From positions 248,001 through 312,000 of the forward strand of contig JAVLRN010000010.1 of the NCBI GenBank assembly GCA_032821775.1: 64,000 nucleotides of DNA, in the 5' to 3' direction. The stretch's first letter is position 1, and every line of letters begins with the position of its first letter. Origin of the DNA: Sanguinoderma infundibulare (lineage: Eukaryota; Basidiomycota; Agaricomycetes; Polyporales; Polyporaceae). Positions 35,331 to 45,306 of this stretch are shown piece by piece. A program made the position numbers and the translations under genes. Under the pieces are notes generated by a model. It was given only the letters and a program-made list of their open reading frames with translations. It did no database searches and was not told where the DNA came from.

Positions 35331-37915
35331 ATCCTGGTCGTGCCTTGTTGTCGAGTTTCGCCTGCTCTCCGATTGATGCACCGCGGGCAACTGGCCAAGA
35401 ACAATTGTCGTGGCGTGGTTTGCGCAGGTCGCCCCCTCTCCTGTTCGGCTGACACTTGCAGATATGTCGACGATGTGTGTAGGGCACAAAAGGGTGCAAA
35501 GGATACAAGCTCGGGTCTCGAGGTGTAGACGGAGATGGAAGCGCGAGACAAGGTGTATGCAGTCGCAAGCGCTCGATACGCAACTGGCCATCATCACCTT
35601 GAACTTCAAGAAGCGGTTGCAGGGTATACTCCGATGCCATTAGCTACAGACCCCGTTTGAACGCAACACCACGTTTGTAAATAAGATAAGGACACTCTCA
35701 ACGTCACGCATTTCCAAGAAGAGAAGATAGATTGGACTAATCTACGATGCGAGTACACATCTGCTGTACCAAGGGAAACCAAACCGAATGAAACGGACGA
35801 TGTCTACGGGAGATGAAGAGCGTGTCGTAAGGGTGACAGTGTTCAACCCACCACCAAAGTGGACTGGGCCGGTGAGCGCAGAAGGTTCCGTGCGTTGTAC
35901 ACGAGATCCGAGGACGGAGGTGGGCGCGCGTTCTTGCAAACGAATGCGACCGGTGAGAATGCCCGAGAAAAAGGAAGAGAACGAGGACCCGGAATGAGGA
36001 CACGACTGTGGAATGAGGTAGTCGTCAGCGCACCGTCCGGAAGGTAGAGCTGGAATATTTGCGCACCTTGATCTTGCTCGCCAAGATAGAAAGAAGCTAT
36101 CACTCAAACACCGACACAAAAACCTAGGCGGCCGCCGCGCGCGGTATGCAGAAAGAACTCGGCTCGAACGCGAAAGGGTCGTCAATCAGCTCGTCAGCGA
36201 GGGGCGTGATGGAGAGTGCGGAGGGCGTCGTGGAGAACGTGGAGGAGCTTTTCGGGCACCGGAAGCCACGGAACTCGGGCGTGTGCGGGGTAGGGGTGCT
36301 CGGCGGCCATGCGGAGGTAGTGGAGAACGGGTATCCAGCGTCCGAGCGCGGAGTGCTCAGGGGCGACGAGCAGTCGGATGCGACCTCGTCTAGGCTGTAG
36401 CTAGAGCCGAAGCAGTCGAAGTCGAGCTCAAGGGCGTTGGCGACGTTGCAATCGACGCTGTGGCTAGAGCCGGAACAGTCGAAGTCGAGCTCGAGCGCGT
36501 TGCCGTTCTCGTTCAGGCTGCTTGACGAGCGGACACATTCGGGAGGAGCGTTGACCATGGAATCGTCGTCCCAGCGGTCACCATCGATGTCCTGGCACTG
36601 TCCGCCCAGCCCCTCCTGAGGTTGAAAGTCGTAACACGCCTCGCTCGCCTGCATGTATCCTCCAAGACGTTCCTGCCAGACCGCGCAAAGTTCGTCGTGG
36701 GCCCACTTCTGATCCTGCATGTCGTGCCGCTTGAGGAACACCTCGGCCTCCTTCTCCCACCGCACGTTCTGGCCAAGGCGCTGGTAGTCGTCCGACAAGA
36801 AGCTGCCCAGAGGTGCGCATCCCGATTGCCAGTCCATGAGGACAACATCGTCGACCGTCGCGAACACGCCGTGGAACTGGACGCCGATGCGCCTGACCTC
36901 AGACCCGGAATCGCCTCGTTCGACGATGGTGAAGACGGTCGACGACTCGTGAGAGGGGACGATCTCGACGACGAGCACGACGTAGTGGATGCCAAGGTCG
37001 GTCGTCTCCGGCTGGACGAGGAGGTCGAGACGCATGAAGACCCTCTGGGCCTCTGTCGCGAACTGGTCGAAGGGATCCTCGCTGAAAGGCACGGGAGGGT
37101 ACACGCGTCCGGCAAAGGCACCGCACGAGCGAGCGAGCGAAGCCCCGATGATGTCAACGTCGTGCTCCATGTCGAACGAGACCTGGGCGATGAGGTCGGC
37201 CGAGTTCAGGTCCGTGCAGTGCGTCTCCAGCGGAAGGATTGCTCGAGGGAGCGCAGATGACCGAGAAGGAGGGGACCTGGGCTTTCCGTAGGAAACGCCG
37301 TAGAACGGGGCAGAGGGGGGCGCAGAGGCAGCGGCCGGAGAGACGTCGACCGCGGGAGTACGCACATCCACAGAGACCCTGGCTGAGTCGTCGACTTGAG
37401 CATCATGAAGGGAGTGGTCGATGTAGATCAAGGAGTCAGCCTCACTGCGCGTAGGGTTGACGACAGTGACCTTGACATGAACGGTCCAAGAGGCCTGGGC
37501 AGGAGGGACGCTGCTGATCGGAGTGGTCTTGTCCCCGCGCGTGTCGTTGGAGACTCTCGCCGGCGAATAGAAGACGATGGAGATGAGGCTGAGGAACCGA
37601 TCATGCCAAGATGATGTGAAGAGAATGAAATGAAGCATGACCAAGAGCGAAGATAGAATGAAGAGTTCTTGATACATGTCGGGATATGGCGTAGTGTTGT
37701 GTTATATAAAAGAGCGCAGCTTCAATGCAGTGGAGGCAAGAAGGCAAGCGTGTCCTGAAGGGCCTCTGGTCTGGTACGGGTGCTATATACGCCCCGGCGG
37801 TGGCTGACAAGTGGCTGGGCCTGGGGTGCCGAACCGAATTTGCTTCCTGTTCGCTTCCGTGCAAGCCGCGGAGGCCACCGAGTTTTTGCAAGCCGCAAGA
37901 CGTCGGGTGAGTACT
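35331..37915. repeat. Direct duplication, copy B (2.6 kb)
   Basis: Near-identical to 12,988-15,575 in the same orientation. The flanking DNA differs completely on both sides. Differences are mostly single bases, plus a few indels in the 3' flank (for example GGGA extra near 35,772). Confidence 0.85.
36124..37677 (-). CDS. Hypothetical protein, 517 aa, copy B
   Basis: Intact paralogue of the gene at 13,781, with the same length, the same N-terminal membrane segment and the same tandem acidic motif near the C-terminus (NALELDFDCSGSSHSVD, NALELDFDCFGSSYSLD). About 23 residues differ, many of them conservative, and there is no indel. Both copies keep the TATA box. Two open copies with no frame damage, in a window full of broken duplicates, suggest the protein is under selection. 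No family recognised; a membrane-anchored protein with a large soluble part is the safest description. Confidence 0.7.
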   Translation of the reverse strand: MYQELFILSSLLVMLHFILFTSSWHDRFLSLISIVFYSPARVSNDTRGDKTTPISSVPPAQASWTVHVKVTVVNPTRSEADSLIYIDHSLHDAQVDDSARVSVDVRTPAVDVSPAAASAPPSAPFYGVSYGKPRSPPSRSSALPRAILPLETHCTDLNSADLIAQVSFDMEHDVDIIGASLARSCGAFAGRVYPPVPFSEDPFDQFATEAQRVFMRLDLLVQPETTDLGIHYVVLVVEIVPSHESSTVFTIVERGDSGSEVRRIGVQFHGVFATVDDVVLMDWQSGCAPLGSFLSDDYQRLGQNVRWEKEAEVFLKRHDMQDQKWAHDELCAVWQERLGGYMQASEACYDFQPQEGLGGQCQDIDGDRWDDDSMVNAPPECVRSSSSLNENGNALELDFDCSGSSHSVDCNVANALELDFDCFGSSYSLDEVASDCSSPLSTPRSDAGYPFSTTSAWPPSTPTPHTPEFRGFRCPKSSSTFSTTPSALSITPLADELIDDPFAFEPSSFCIPRAAAA

Positions 37916-38033
37916 ACATTGCAAAACAGGAAGGACCTGAGCTCGGAGACGGCTGTCCCGTCGCAGTACGGCTTCACGCCGGGATTCCCCAGTATCCGGA
38001 AATTTTCATGATATCAACCCGGCTTTCATCCAG

Positions 38034-38640
38034 TAGCCCGTAGGAGCATCTCTTCGTCGAATACAACACATTCCATTCTCCAGGAGGACAATTTCTGGAC
38101 GACGTGAGGGCGGGACTCAAGGAACAAATCCCTAGAGTGCGCGCGCCCTATCACTGGCAGATGAGGTGTGCGCTCAGCGGAGGCAGCGGCCGACGATAAT
38201 AATGGCAAAGTATCTTCAACATGTCCGTCGCAGAGGGTGAGACTCTGTTCCTCCTCGAGAGAGATGGCCAGAAGTCCTCAGTTATTTCTAGCTTCGGTTT
38301 TTTCCCTTCTGGTTCCTCTTCGGCTGACGACAGCTGTGCGGAGTCTCGGGATCGCTTGCGTTCAGAAGACAGAGGACGGGCCTTTGATAGTATCTAGGAA
38401 AGGTATTGAATGAGTAGCGCTGATCAGTAGTGTCTCGGGACAAACCATGCGGCATTCCAAGCGGTGGCGGTTCAGGTCGTCTTCCAGGCGCGAAACCTTG
38501 GCCTGAAGTTCTGCATTACGTGTCTCGAGAGTCAGGATCTTCTCCGCCTGGTCTCGGAGGAGTCTGCATTCCTGTAGTTGAACTAAAACCAGGGGCAGGC
38601 CTTCTCCTGGGTTAGACATGATGCATGATGGCTTTGCTGT
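38034..38640 (-). pseudogene. DUF6697-type relic with the central domain missing
   Basis: It starts near 38,620 with MSNPGEGLPLVLVQLQECRL and a coiled coil (LETRNAELQAKVSRLEDDLN). An intron of about 50 nt follows, then a basic/acidic stretch (ERKRSRDSAQ, EEPEGKKPKLEI, DFWPS) like the N-terminal half of the gene at 41,646. In another frame it ends SSWRMECVVFDEEMLLRATG before a stop at about 38,034, matching the last exon of the other copies (WRMQCVGFDEAFL, WRMVCIGFDEGFL). The whole YVG-type core domain between is absent. It is a copy with a large internal deletion plus a frameshift. Confidence 0.6.
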
Positions 38641-38699
38641 GTACGGGAGAGGACTTGAAAGAGCCTGAGTCCGAGGAGCGGACTCTGAGAATTGTATAG

Positions 38700-38763
38700 A
38701 CGCCCATGTCGGGGAATATCCCCGCAAAGGTCACCGGGTTCGAATCCCAGACGAGTCGTTTTC
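38700..38763 (+). other. tRNA 3'-half-like sequence (B box)
   Basis: GGTCACCGGGTTCGAATCCCAG gives a T-arm-like hairpin with a Pol III B box (GGTTCGAATCC) followed by TTTT. I found no matching 5' acceptor half or A box upstream. It is a tRNA remnant at best; a perfect hairpin GGGGAATATCCCC precedes it. Confidence 0.3.
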
Positions 38764-39270
38764 TAAACAGTTTTCTCCACAGCTAGCGATGATAAGTAAA
38801 TACATGTTGTCGAGGAGCCACGATGGAGAGAGATGGGGCCGACCACTGTGTCCACCGGAGCGTCCGAACTTTACTGGCATTGATGTCGTTTCCCCAAGTG
38901 CGACCTGCAAGTTTCACGGTATGTTCTCCGAGTCCGTTCTTGGCCGCAGCCTCGTCGGAGGAAATCGATGTCTCGCTCTGTGATACTCATCGTCTGTACT
39001 TGATATGATGCCTGAGGTCAGTGGCGGTGGTTGTAGTCCTCGAGAGCAGGACCAAATTTGCAGAGAGCAGCTTCTGGACGGCCACGTTTGGGTCTCGCCG
39101 AAGCCGCACGGGAAGCGAACAAGGCTGTTGCTGTCAACCGAGGTAGCCAAAAGGAAACCGGGTGATTCCAGAGACACATGTACCTTCCGTTTGTAACTTG
39201 ACGAAGCTTCTAACAACATAACTTAGGTCGATAACAGGAATGAAAGGTACACCGTACACGATACTAGTTC

Positions 39271-40808
39271 TTATAATTTCGCGGCTGGCGGCAGCCTCGG
39301 CAAGAACCCGGATGCGCGCCATGCAGCGATCCACCGCTTCACATCCTCAGATCCCAACACAGGCATACGAACCAATTCACCCGAAGCTAGTTCCGCCCTT
39401 GTCGTAGAGAAGCGTGGCAGATTGGGAACGGTACCCCAAGCGCGGAAGAGGGGCAGAAGACGCAATACTGGGTTCGCGCGCATCCCCTCTGCTGAACTCT
39501 CCGCGGCAGCCTTCTCTAGTTTTGCCAACCATTGGGAATGCGGGACGAGAGGGACACCGAGTTCATGGGCGATCGGCACTATTATTTGCCTCCAAAGGAT
39601 GGGACGGGGATGGACGAGGTGCAACGTCGGCGAAGACGACTTGCGCATCTCGACGAAGGCCCGGGCAGCGGGGTGGCTCGAGACGAAGGGCATCTATTCG
39701 TTGTATGTTAAAGGTTAGGTGAAAATTCAAGCATGCTGACTAAGGCACTCACTTCGTTCATATCCCCCGGCAGACAATGCGTGACCAACGCCGACTTCAC
39801 CATTGCAGGAAACCACTCCTTCTCGTTCCAGTGCCCTAGTTTGTCGCCGCATACCTGACCCACTCGCACGCTCATGGTGCAGATCCCCGCTTCTTCAGCA
39901 ACCTTGAGCAACATCTCTTCTGCGACCCACTTGGACTCCATGTAACCGGTCCCAATCGCAGAAGTTGGCGCAGCGCGTTCCTCCGGCACCGTGACCACGT
40001 CTAGCGATAATTTGCGCTTGTGATCTGAACGCCAATTCATCACTATCAACTGTAAATCTTTGGGTTCATGAAGAACCAATACTCACTCATGAAAGCCGCA
40101 ATAGAGCTAACGAACATGACTTTCGGAGGCGCAACGTATGGCGAGGACAGAGCGAGCGCAATAAGGTTCCGTAGGCCTAGCAAGGGACCTTCAAACGACG
40201 AGAGTTCGAGGTTCCAATTCACTTCCCAAGCTATCCACACTAGTTAGCCAAAGCCCAAGTAGTGATGCGACAGGCCACTGCTCACCGTTGTGCATAATGT
40301 GTGTCGCCGAGTTCCTAATCTCTTCCAGAAGACCAGATTCCACCCCAAAGCTAGCCGCCTGCAAATCCACCTCGATCATCCTCATCTTCGGCAAATCCAA
40401 CAGCCCCTCGTCGTGGCCCCGCTGGCGGAAGCGAGCTCGCTGCCTTTCGAATGCATTCGTGCCCTTCCGATTGAAAGCATAGACCGTGGCGATCTCGTTG
40501 TCGCGCAATAAGTGCTCTAGGATGTCGCACCCGAACCCTCCGGTTGTGCCCGTAATTACGACGACATCCTTTGTATTCTTCCGACCGCGAAGGTTCGAGG
40601 GGCGTGCGGGAAGGTTAGAGGAGTAGAGATCGGCAAGGCGGATGAGGTCCTCCGGAGTCGATGCCGTCGCCCTAGGTTGTGAGGAGTTGGACAGTGCGGA
40701 GCTTGAGGGATAAGTGCATTCCTCAACTTTGTCGCCGTTCGAGAGGATGGGTTGGTCACCAACCCCCTGGCGGACTCCTTGCGTGCAGGATTCAGATGAG
40801 GATACCAT
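39271..40808 (-). CDS. Stand-alone thioester-reductase-type NAD(P)-binding protein R1
   Basis: Four exons with introns near 40,230-40,285, 40,030-40,090 and 39,694-39,755. The cofactor site VVVITGTTGGFGCDILEHLL lies near the N-terminus, followed by YAFNRKG and HIMHN. The catalytic SDR-type Tyr-x3-Lys is in GTGYMESKWVAEEML. VRVGQVCGDKLGHWNEKEWFP is typical of the NAD_binding_4 (male-sterility) domain that ends adenylating reductases such as Lys2 and NRPS-like enzymes. No adenylation or carrier domain precedes it, so it is a free reductase. Such domains release thioester-bound acids as aldehydes or alcohols; a substrate cannot be named. The N-terminus is uncertain: the ATG at 40,808 is the best one. 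A paralogue lies at 48,527. Confidence 0.7.
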
Positions 40809-40809
40809 T

Positions 40810-41645
40810 CGGTGAATTCTGGAACAGCGGCGTTGTCGGATTCGACGAGGGACAGAGGAGACCCGTAGGCAGCAAGTGAGGAGGGGAATAGCAAGCTTCA
40901 CCGGAAAATCCTCACTTGCCCGAGGGTCCTGAGTAATAATACTTATACCCTCTTCACGGTGGGCAGCGCATACGACCTGATGCTCCGGCCGACAGGGACC
41001 AACTGTCGAATCGTCAGTTCATCAAGACGATTAAGCGCAGGAGGGACTGAAATCGCGCCCGAAAACGCCACTCACATTCAGCCTGTAGCTCGACCAAGGT
41101 GTCATCCCCCCGCGCCACTACTAGCCATGACTAATGGGCCCCAGGTTTTCCACGTGGTAACCTGTTCGCGTTTCACAGCATGCTGCACCCTGAGCCAGCG
41201 CGCTGCGCCAAGAAAAGCCACCCTGTGCGCGTACGCTGCCAGATGAGCTTCATTCCTGACCATGCGTTAGGAATGCAAGTTATAGACGCACCCATTGACA
41301 TTCGTCCGGCGTGATCGCGCAACTTCTCGAGTGCCGGCTGCATAAGCTGGCGGTCACGTTCGTGTTTCGAGGCTATCCGGCGCCGCAAGCGTGGAGCGAA
41401 TAAGGGTGTCGATACTAGGGTGATGAAAACGGGAAATGGGTAATCCAAGAGGCGCATGCTCATCCAGGCCAGGTCGACATGAAAGCACCGACACTACGTC
41501 GAGACTCAGGACTTGTCCAAGACGCGGATGCATAGTGGCGACCAATGCAGCATATCCTAATGTACAACAAGATGATCACTCACAGCTATATACTGTACCT
41601 CAGAAACTGCCAACAACATAACACGCTCCAAACTTGTTGCTCGAA
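40810..41645. other. Intergenic, no gene recognised
   Basis: Separates R1 from the DUF6697-type gene. A minus-strand frame at 41,173-41,463 (RRIASKHERDRQLMQPALEK) looks protein-like, but it is isolated and I cannot assign it. Confidence 0.4.
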
Positions 41646-43654
41646 TCACAGCCTGCTAACGAGGTTGGTCAAGAACGCCTCGTCGAATCCTACACACTGC
41701 ATGCGCCAAACATGCATCCGCTTGACGGTCGCGAATATTCAGCACGTCGTTCCGAATAAATAACACGATCGCGACTCACCTCCTGCCCGCTCTCGTACGC
41801 CCACACGACGTCCTCTGGAGAGACTTCGTACTTATTACCCTTGTCCATCACGGCCAACGCGATCTCCTCCGCGGTGGCCTCGCGGCTGTACTGCCGCCGC
41901 GTCCGGATCCGCACCCGGATGTCCTTATACTTCGATTTCTCTGCGACGCCCTTCGCCCACTTCTGCCTGAACTGCTTAAAACGCATGCAGTCAGCACTTA
42001 CAACACAATCACGAGAACGAGCATTCTCACTGGGGATGACATAGCCTTGTACTCGTCCACCGACATTCGCTCCCCACGCGTCAGCCTGTACTGCCCGACG
42101 TACTTGTACTGCGCGCCCCTCAACCCCACGAACAACGTCTGGACGTCCCCTTTCCACTCGCGCTCGACGTTCGCACGCAACAGAAGCCCAGGCATGCCAA
42201 CGTTCGATGGGAGGCGCGGATTCTGCTTGAGCGTCGGGAAGAGAAAGTTGCGGCCGCCCGCATAGACGCACATCTGCATGATGCTCCCGCCATAGAACTC
42301 GGAGAGGCGCGTACGGCTGACGGTCGGCCGGAGGAGGGCAGGGTCGGCGACGTGCACGGCGAAACGTGTTAGCCCGGATAGATGGTCATGGGTGGAGGGC
42401 ACCGCGACGGGAAAGGGTGGCGAGACGTGCAGCGTTACGCGTCGTTGGGTAGAGGAAGGCGGCGCTCGTGGTGCGCTGGGGCCGGGCTGCGCATTAGCGC
42501 GAGTGGGAGAGGACTGCATGTGAAGCTGGCTTGAGCACAGCGTGATTCGAAGCGAATGTGAGACTTCTCACCGTTCCGGTGACCGTTGTGGAGCGAACGG
42601 AGCCGGACGACGTCATAGGCTTTGGCTGCGGGTTCGCGATCCGAGAAGAGCTCTCTCCAGGACTGCTGTCATGTCGGCGTAGCGGGCGTTTCGCGGGAAC
42701 AATGCCGGCGGGGGACGTCGGCCTCGAGGGAACATACGACTCATCCCGTCCATCGTCCATTTCGATGGGGATGGCGGAGGGCGAGTTGAAGCAGGATAGG
42801 TCTCTCTCAGGAGATCGGGCAAGACGCGAAGGTCTGTTGACAACTGTTCGCTTGCGAGAGATGTTGACGGGGACAGGACGGGGAGGCGGATCGTCGTCAT
42901 CAGACGAGAGGCTTGTTAGCGATGACTCTGAAGAGCCGTCCCATGGGTCCTCGAGTTGTCGTCTGGGAGAGGGCGTGGGTTTCCGGTCTAGCCTGGGCGA
43001 AGATGAGGGGACCAAAACGAACACGCTGCATTTGCGCTTCTTGAGTACGGGCTGCTTTCCCGCGTCTTTGCTGGATGGAGGAAAGAAATCCGGCAAGTTT
43101 TCGGGTTCTGGCGATGCCTTGCGCCTCTTAGATGGCCCCTATCGTGAGACATGAGATGAGATGAATGTGGCGATGTGCTGCGGTAGACATACTGCTACGA
43201 GAGGATGCACATCTAGCGGGTTGCTTGTTCTTGTCCCTATGTCTTCGTCACTGCTGTGAATGACAACTGGATCGTGTTCGCTTCCAGGACTAGACGGGGG
43301 CGGAGTGGTGAGTTTGGACGCAGCACCCATGGACGCCATGGTCGGCTATCAATGCATCACCATCAGCGATACGCTGCATTGGAAGAGCACAGGCAGACCT
43401 ACGTTACTGGGACCAGGCAAATGGGGACGCAGGGAGCGGTCTGCAGAAGGAGTAGGATCGGTTTTGGCCTTGGCAGGCATTGAGGCTTGTCGCAACAGTT
43501 CCGCCTGTTGATCGAGCTTCTGCTGCATGTAGGCGGTCTTGGCCCTGAGCCGGACGTTCTCATCGCGGAGTTTCTGGAGCTCTGCTCCATACTCGTCCTT
43601 GTAGTGCTGAAGCATGAGCCTGAGTTCTTCGAGGTCATCTACGGGATCGGCCAT
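41646..43654 (-). CDS. DUF6697-type protein 1 with N-terminal coiled coil
   Basis: It begins MADPVDDLEELRLMLQHYKD (coiled coil to about residue 60). Next is a disordered, Ser/Pro/Lys-rich region (KRRKASPEPE, KKRKCSVFVLVPS). The core then has SRTRLSEFYGGS, GMPGLLLRANVEREWKGDVQTLFVG, YKYVGQYRL and DEYKAM. The last exons read FRQKWAKGVAEKSKYKDIRV and HVWRMQCVGFDEAFLTNLVS. Five introns are well formed (for example GTAGGT...GATAG near 43,340, GTGAGA...GCAG near 42,540). The VG.Y plus VWxMxCVGYD pattern matches the Agaricomycete DUF6697 domain as I remember it; function is unknown. The basic linker suggests a nuclear protein. A stop at 41,646-41,648 closes the frame with no damage seen. Confidence 0.65.
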
Positions 43655-44137
43655 ATCGACTCGTCGTAGACTAAGCTCGTAGTGGTAGCGATGTGAAGAG
43701 CCAAGCGGAGCGGCTTGAGGCGGGCATGGCCGCAGCTACACACCAATTAATATCAGCCGGCAATGTCCGATCCGGAAGATGCCGGAGCACGCTCTGAGGC
43801 TGCGGCGATCTGGCAGGTCGACTCTAAGTATACGGTAGCTCGACTCTCCTAACCAATCGCAGACTAGCATCGAAGTTGGTGCGTCGGACGACCGCACTCT
43901 GGATGAATTCATTCTGACCGACCACCTCTAGGCTCAAACTCCGTTTATGGGTGTTCGCCAGAGCCCATTTAGCACGGTGTCGGGAAGTGGCACACGTCTA
44001 CGCGCACACCTTCACGTTACGTTCAACAGTGACTGAGCGCTGAGCCTCCTTCCTCTCTCTCTAGCACGCCTGCAACCCCCTGCTATTCGCCGTAACTGTA
44101 CGCCATCTTGGCATCCTCCCTTGCTACACAACTCGCA
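43655..44137. other. Shared upstream spacer
   Basis: Divergent region between the DUF6697-type gene (-) and the hypothetical gene (+). It holds a 28-bp sequence (about 43,762-43,789) that recurs with two mismatches at about 48,347-48,374. Confidence 0.4.
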
Positions 44138-44876
44138 ATGTCACAGCCGAAACGGAAGACACGTCACTTGTCGGGATTTACCAGGCCCGACACCCGATCC
44201 CGACCTGCCTCACTTCGTGTACGGCTGGGCGTATGAGACCTGGTTTCTCATGGATTACGCCAGCCAACACAACCTCGTTTGGGGGTGCCTCTCGGTCGAG
44301 CTAGCCGCGAAAGAAGTCCTCTGGTCAAATACCTACAAGTACGGCGAAATCACTGAGGTCCAGTCAGACAACAAGGAGCTCATGGAGTCTATCATGAAGT
44401 TCGTTCCCTACGCCGTCCGGAACCATCTCGAGAAGTTGTCTGGTGTCCGGCCGTATATGTTACAGCCGTTCACGGACAAGTTCGACGGCATGTTCTCCAC
44501 GTACACCAACTTCAACTGCTTGGCGGTGACGGAGGAGATCGAGTTCTTGCTTGGGCTGAACGCAGTGATGACCAAGTTGGACGGCGAGATGAAGTCCTTC
44601 GGTCACAAGACTGAGGCGATGTGGTGGCGGGATTGGAGAAAGACCTGGCACGTGCGTGCCTTCACTTTCACCCATCCTTGTAGTGGTCGGCTCAACGACT
44701 CAAACCCAATAGCCTGTTACCGGGTGGGAGTATTGGTTGGGTCGTTAGAAGTGTATTTCTGTGTTCAGGCCGCTGTCCTGTCGTCCGCTTCACACGCGAT
44801 GAACGTTCGCGACACCTTACTACATTGTCCCTTGTATTATATGCTATCATTCCGATTCATTCGTCATCATTACTAG
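44138..44876 (+). CDS. Hypothetical Agaricomycete protein
   Basis: The main frame reads PHFVYGWAYETWFLMDYASQ, AVRNHLEKLSGVRPYMLQPF, FSTYTNFNCLAVTEEIEFLL and MWWRDWRKTWH. It recalls a family of short basidiomycete proteins of unknown function. The ATG at 44,138 reaches this frame only if a 22-nt GT...CAG segment (44,163-44,184) is removed, which would be very short for an intron, so a small deletion in the 5' end is equally likely. A normal-looking intron (GTGCGT...TTCAG) can be removed at about 44,648-44,768 without changing frame; the stop is at 44,876. Confidence 0.5.
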
Positions 44877-45306
44877 AAATCGTGTATGTGTCCTCGTTCA
44901 AGAAGTTGAACTTTGGTGGTGGTTACCCACGCAAGCTCGGAAAGTGTCGCCATAATACCAAGGCCCGAACCTTCAAACTGTTGTCCACCATAGCCGCCTA
45001 TGGGAGATCCACACCTGGATGTCGTCGAGGTTCCATACCGCATCGCAGGAAGCCACTACAGCGACCAAACGGAAGCATTAGGGTTGTGAGCCGAACACCA
45101 CTGCATGTTTGATTTAGCGCTTGGGGAGGGACGCATGGATCATCACGGCCACGTAGACTCCCACAGTCGATTAAGGAGTAGATAAACTAGCTAATGGCTT
45201 GCGCGTTCAAGCTTCAAGCTCGAGCTTAAAGTTGGATCCACTTTACAAGTGCGTTCATGTCCGCGGACACTGGTACTCAGCCCAAGGCTCCAAATGGTAC
45301 TTGAAA

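Noticed and set aside
38640..38763. Functional tRNA with a long variable arm
   Set aside because: T-arm and terminator are present, but no acceptor 5' strand or A box could be matched.
41646..43654. SRA/YDG domain (methyl-DNA binding) for the YVG-containing proteins
   Set aside because: The YVGEY phrase is suggestive, but the order GLxL...W...VQT+F...Y+YVG.Y...W.M.C.GFDE fits DUF6697 better and lacks SRA base-flipping motifs.
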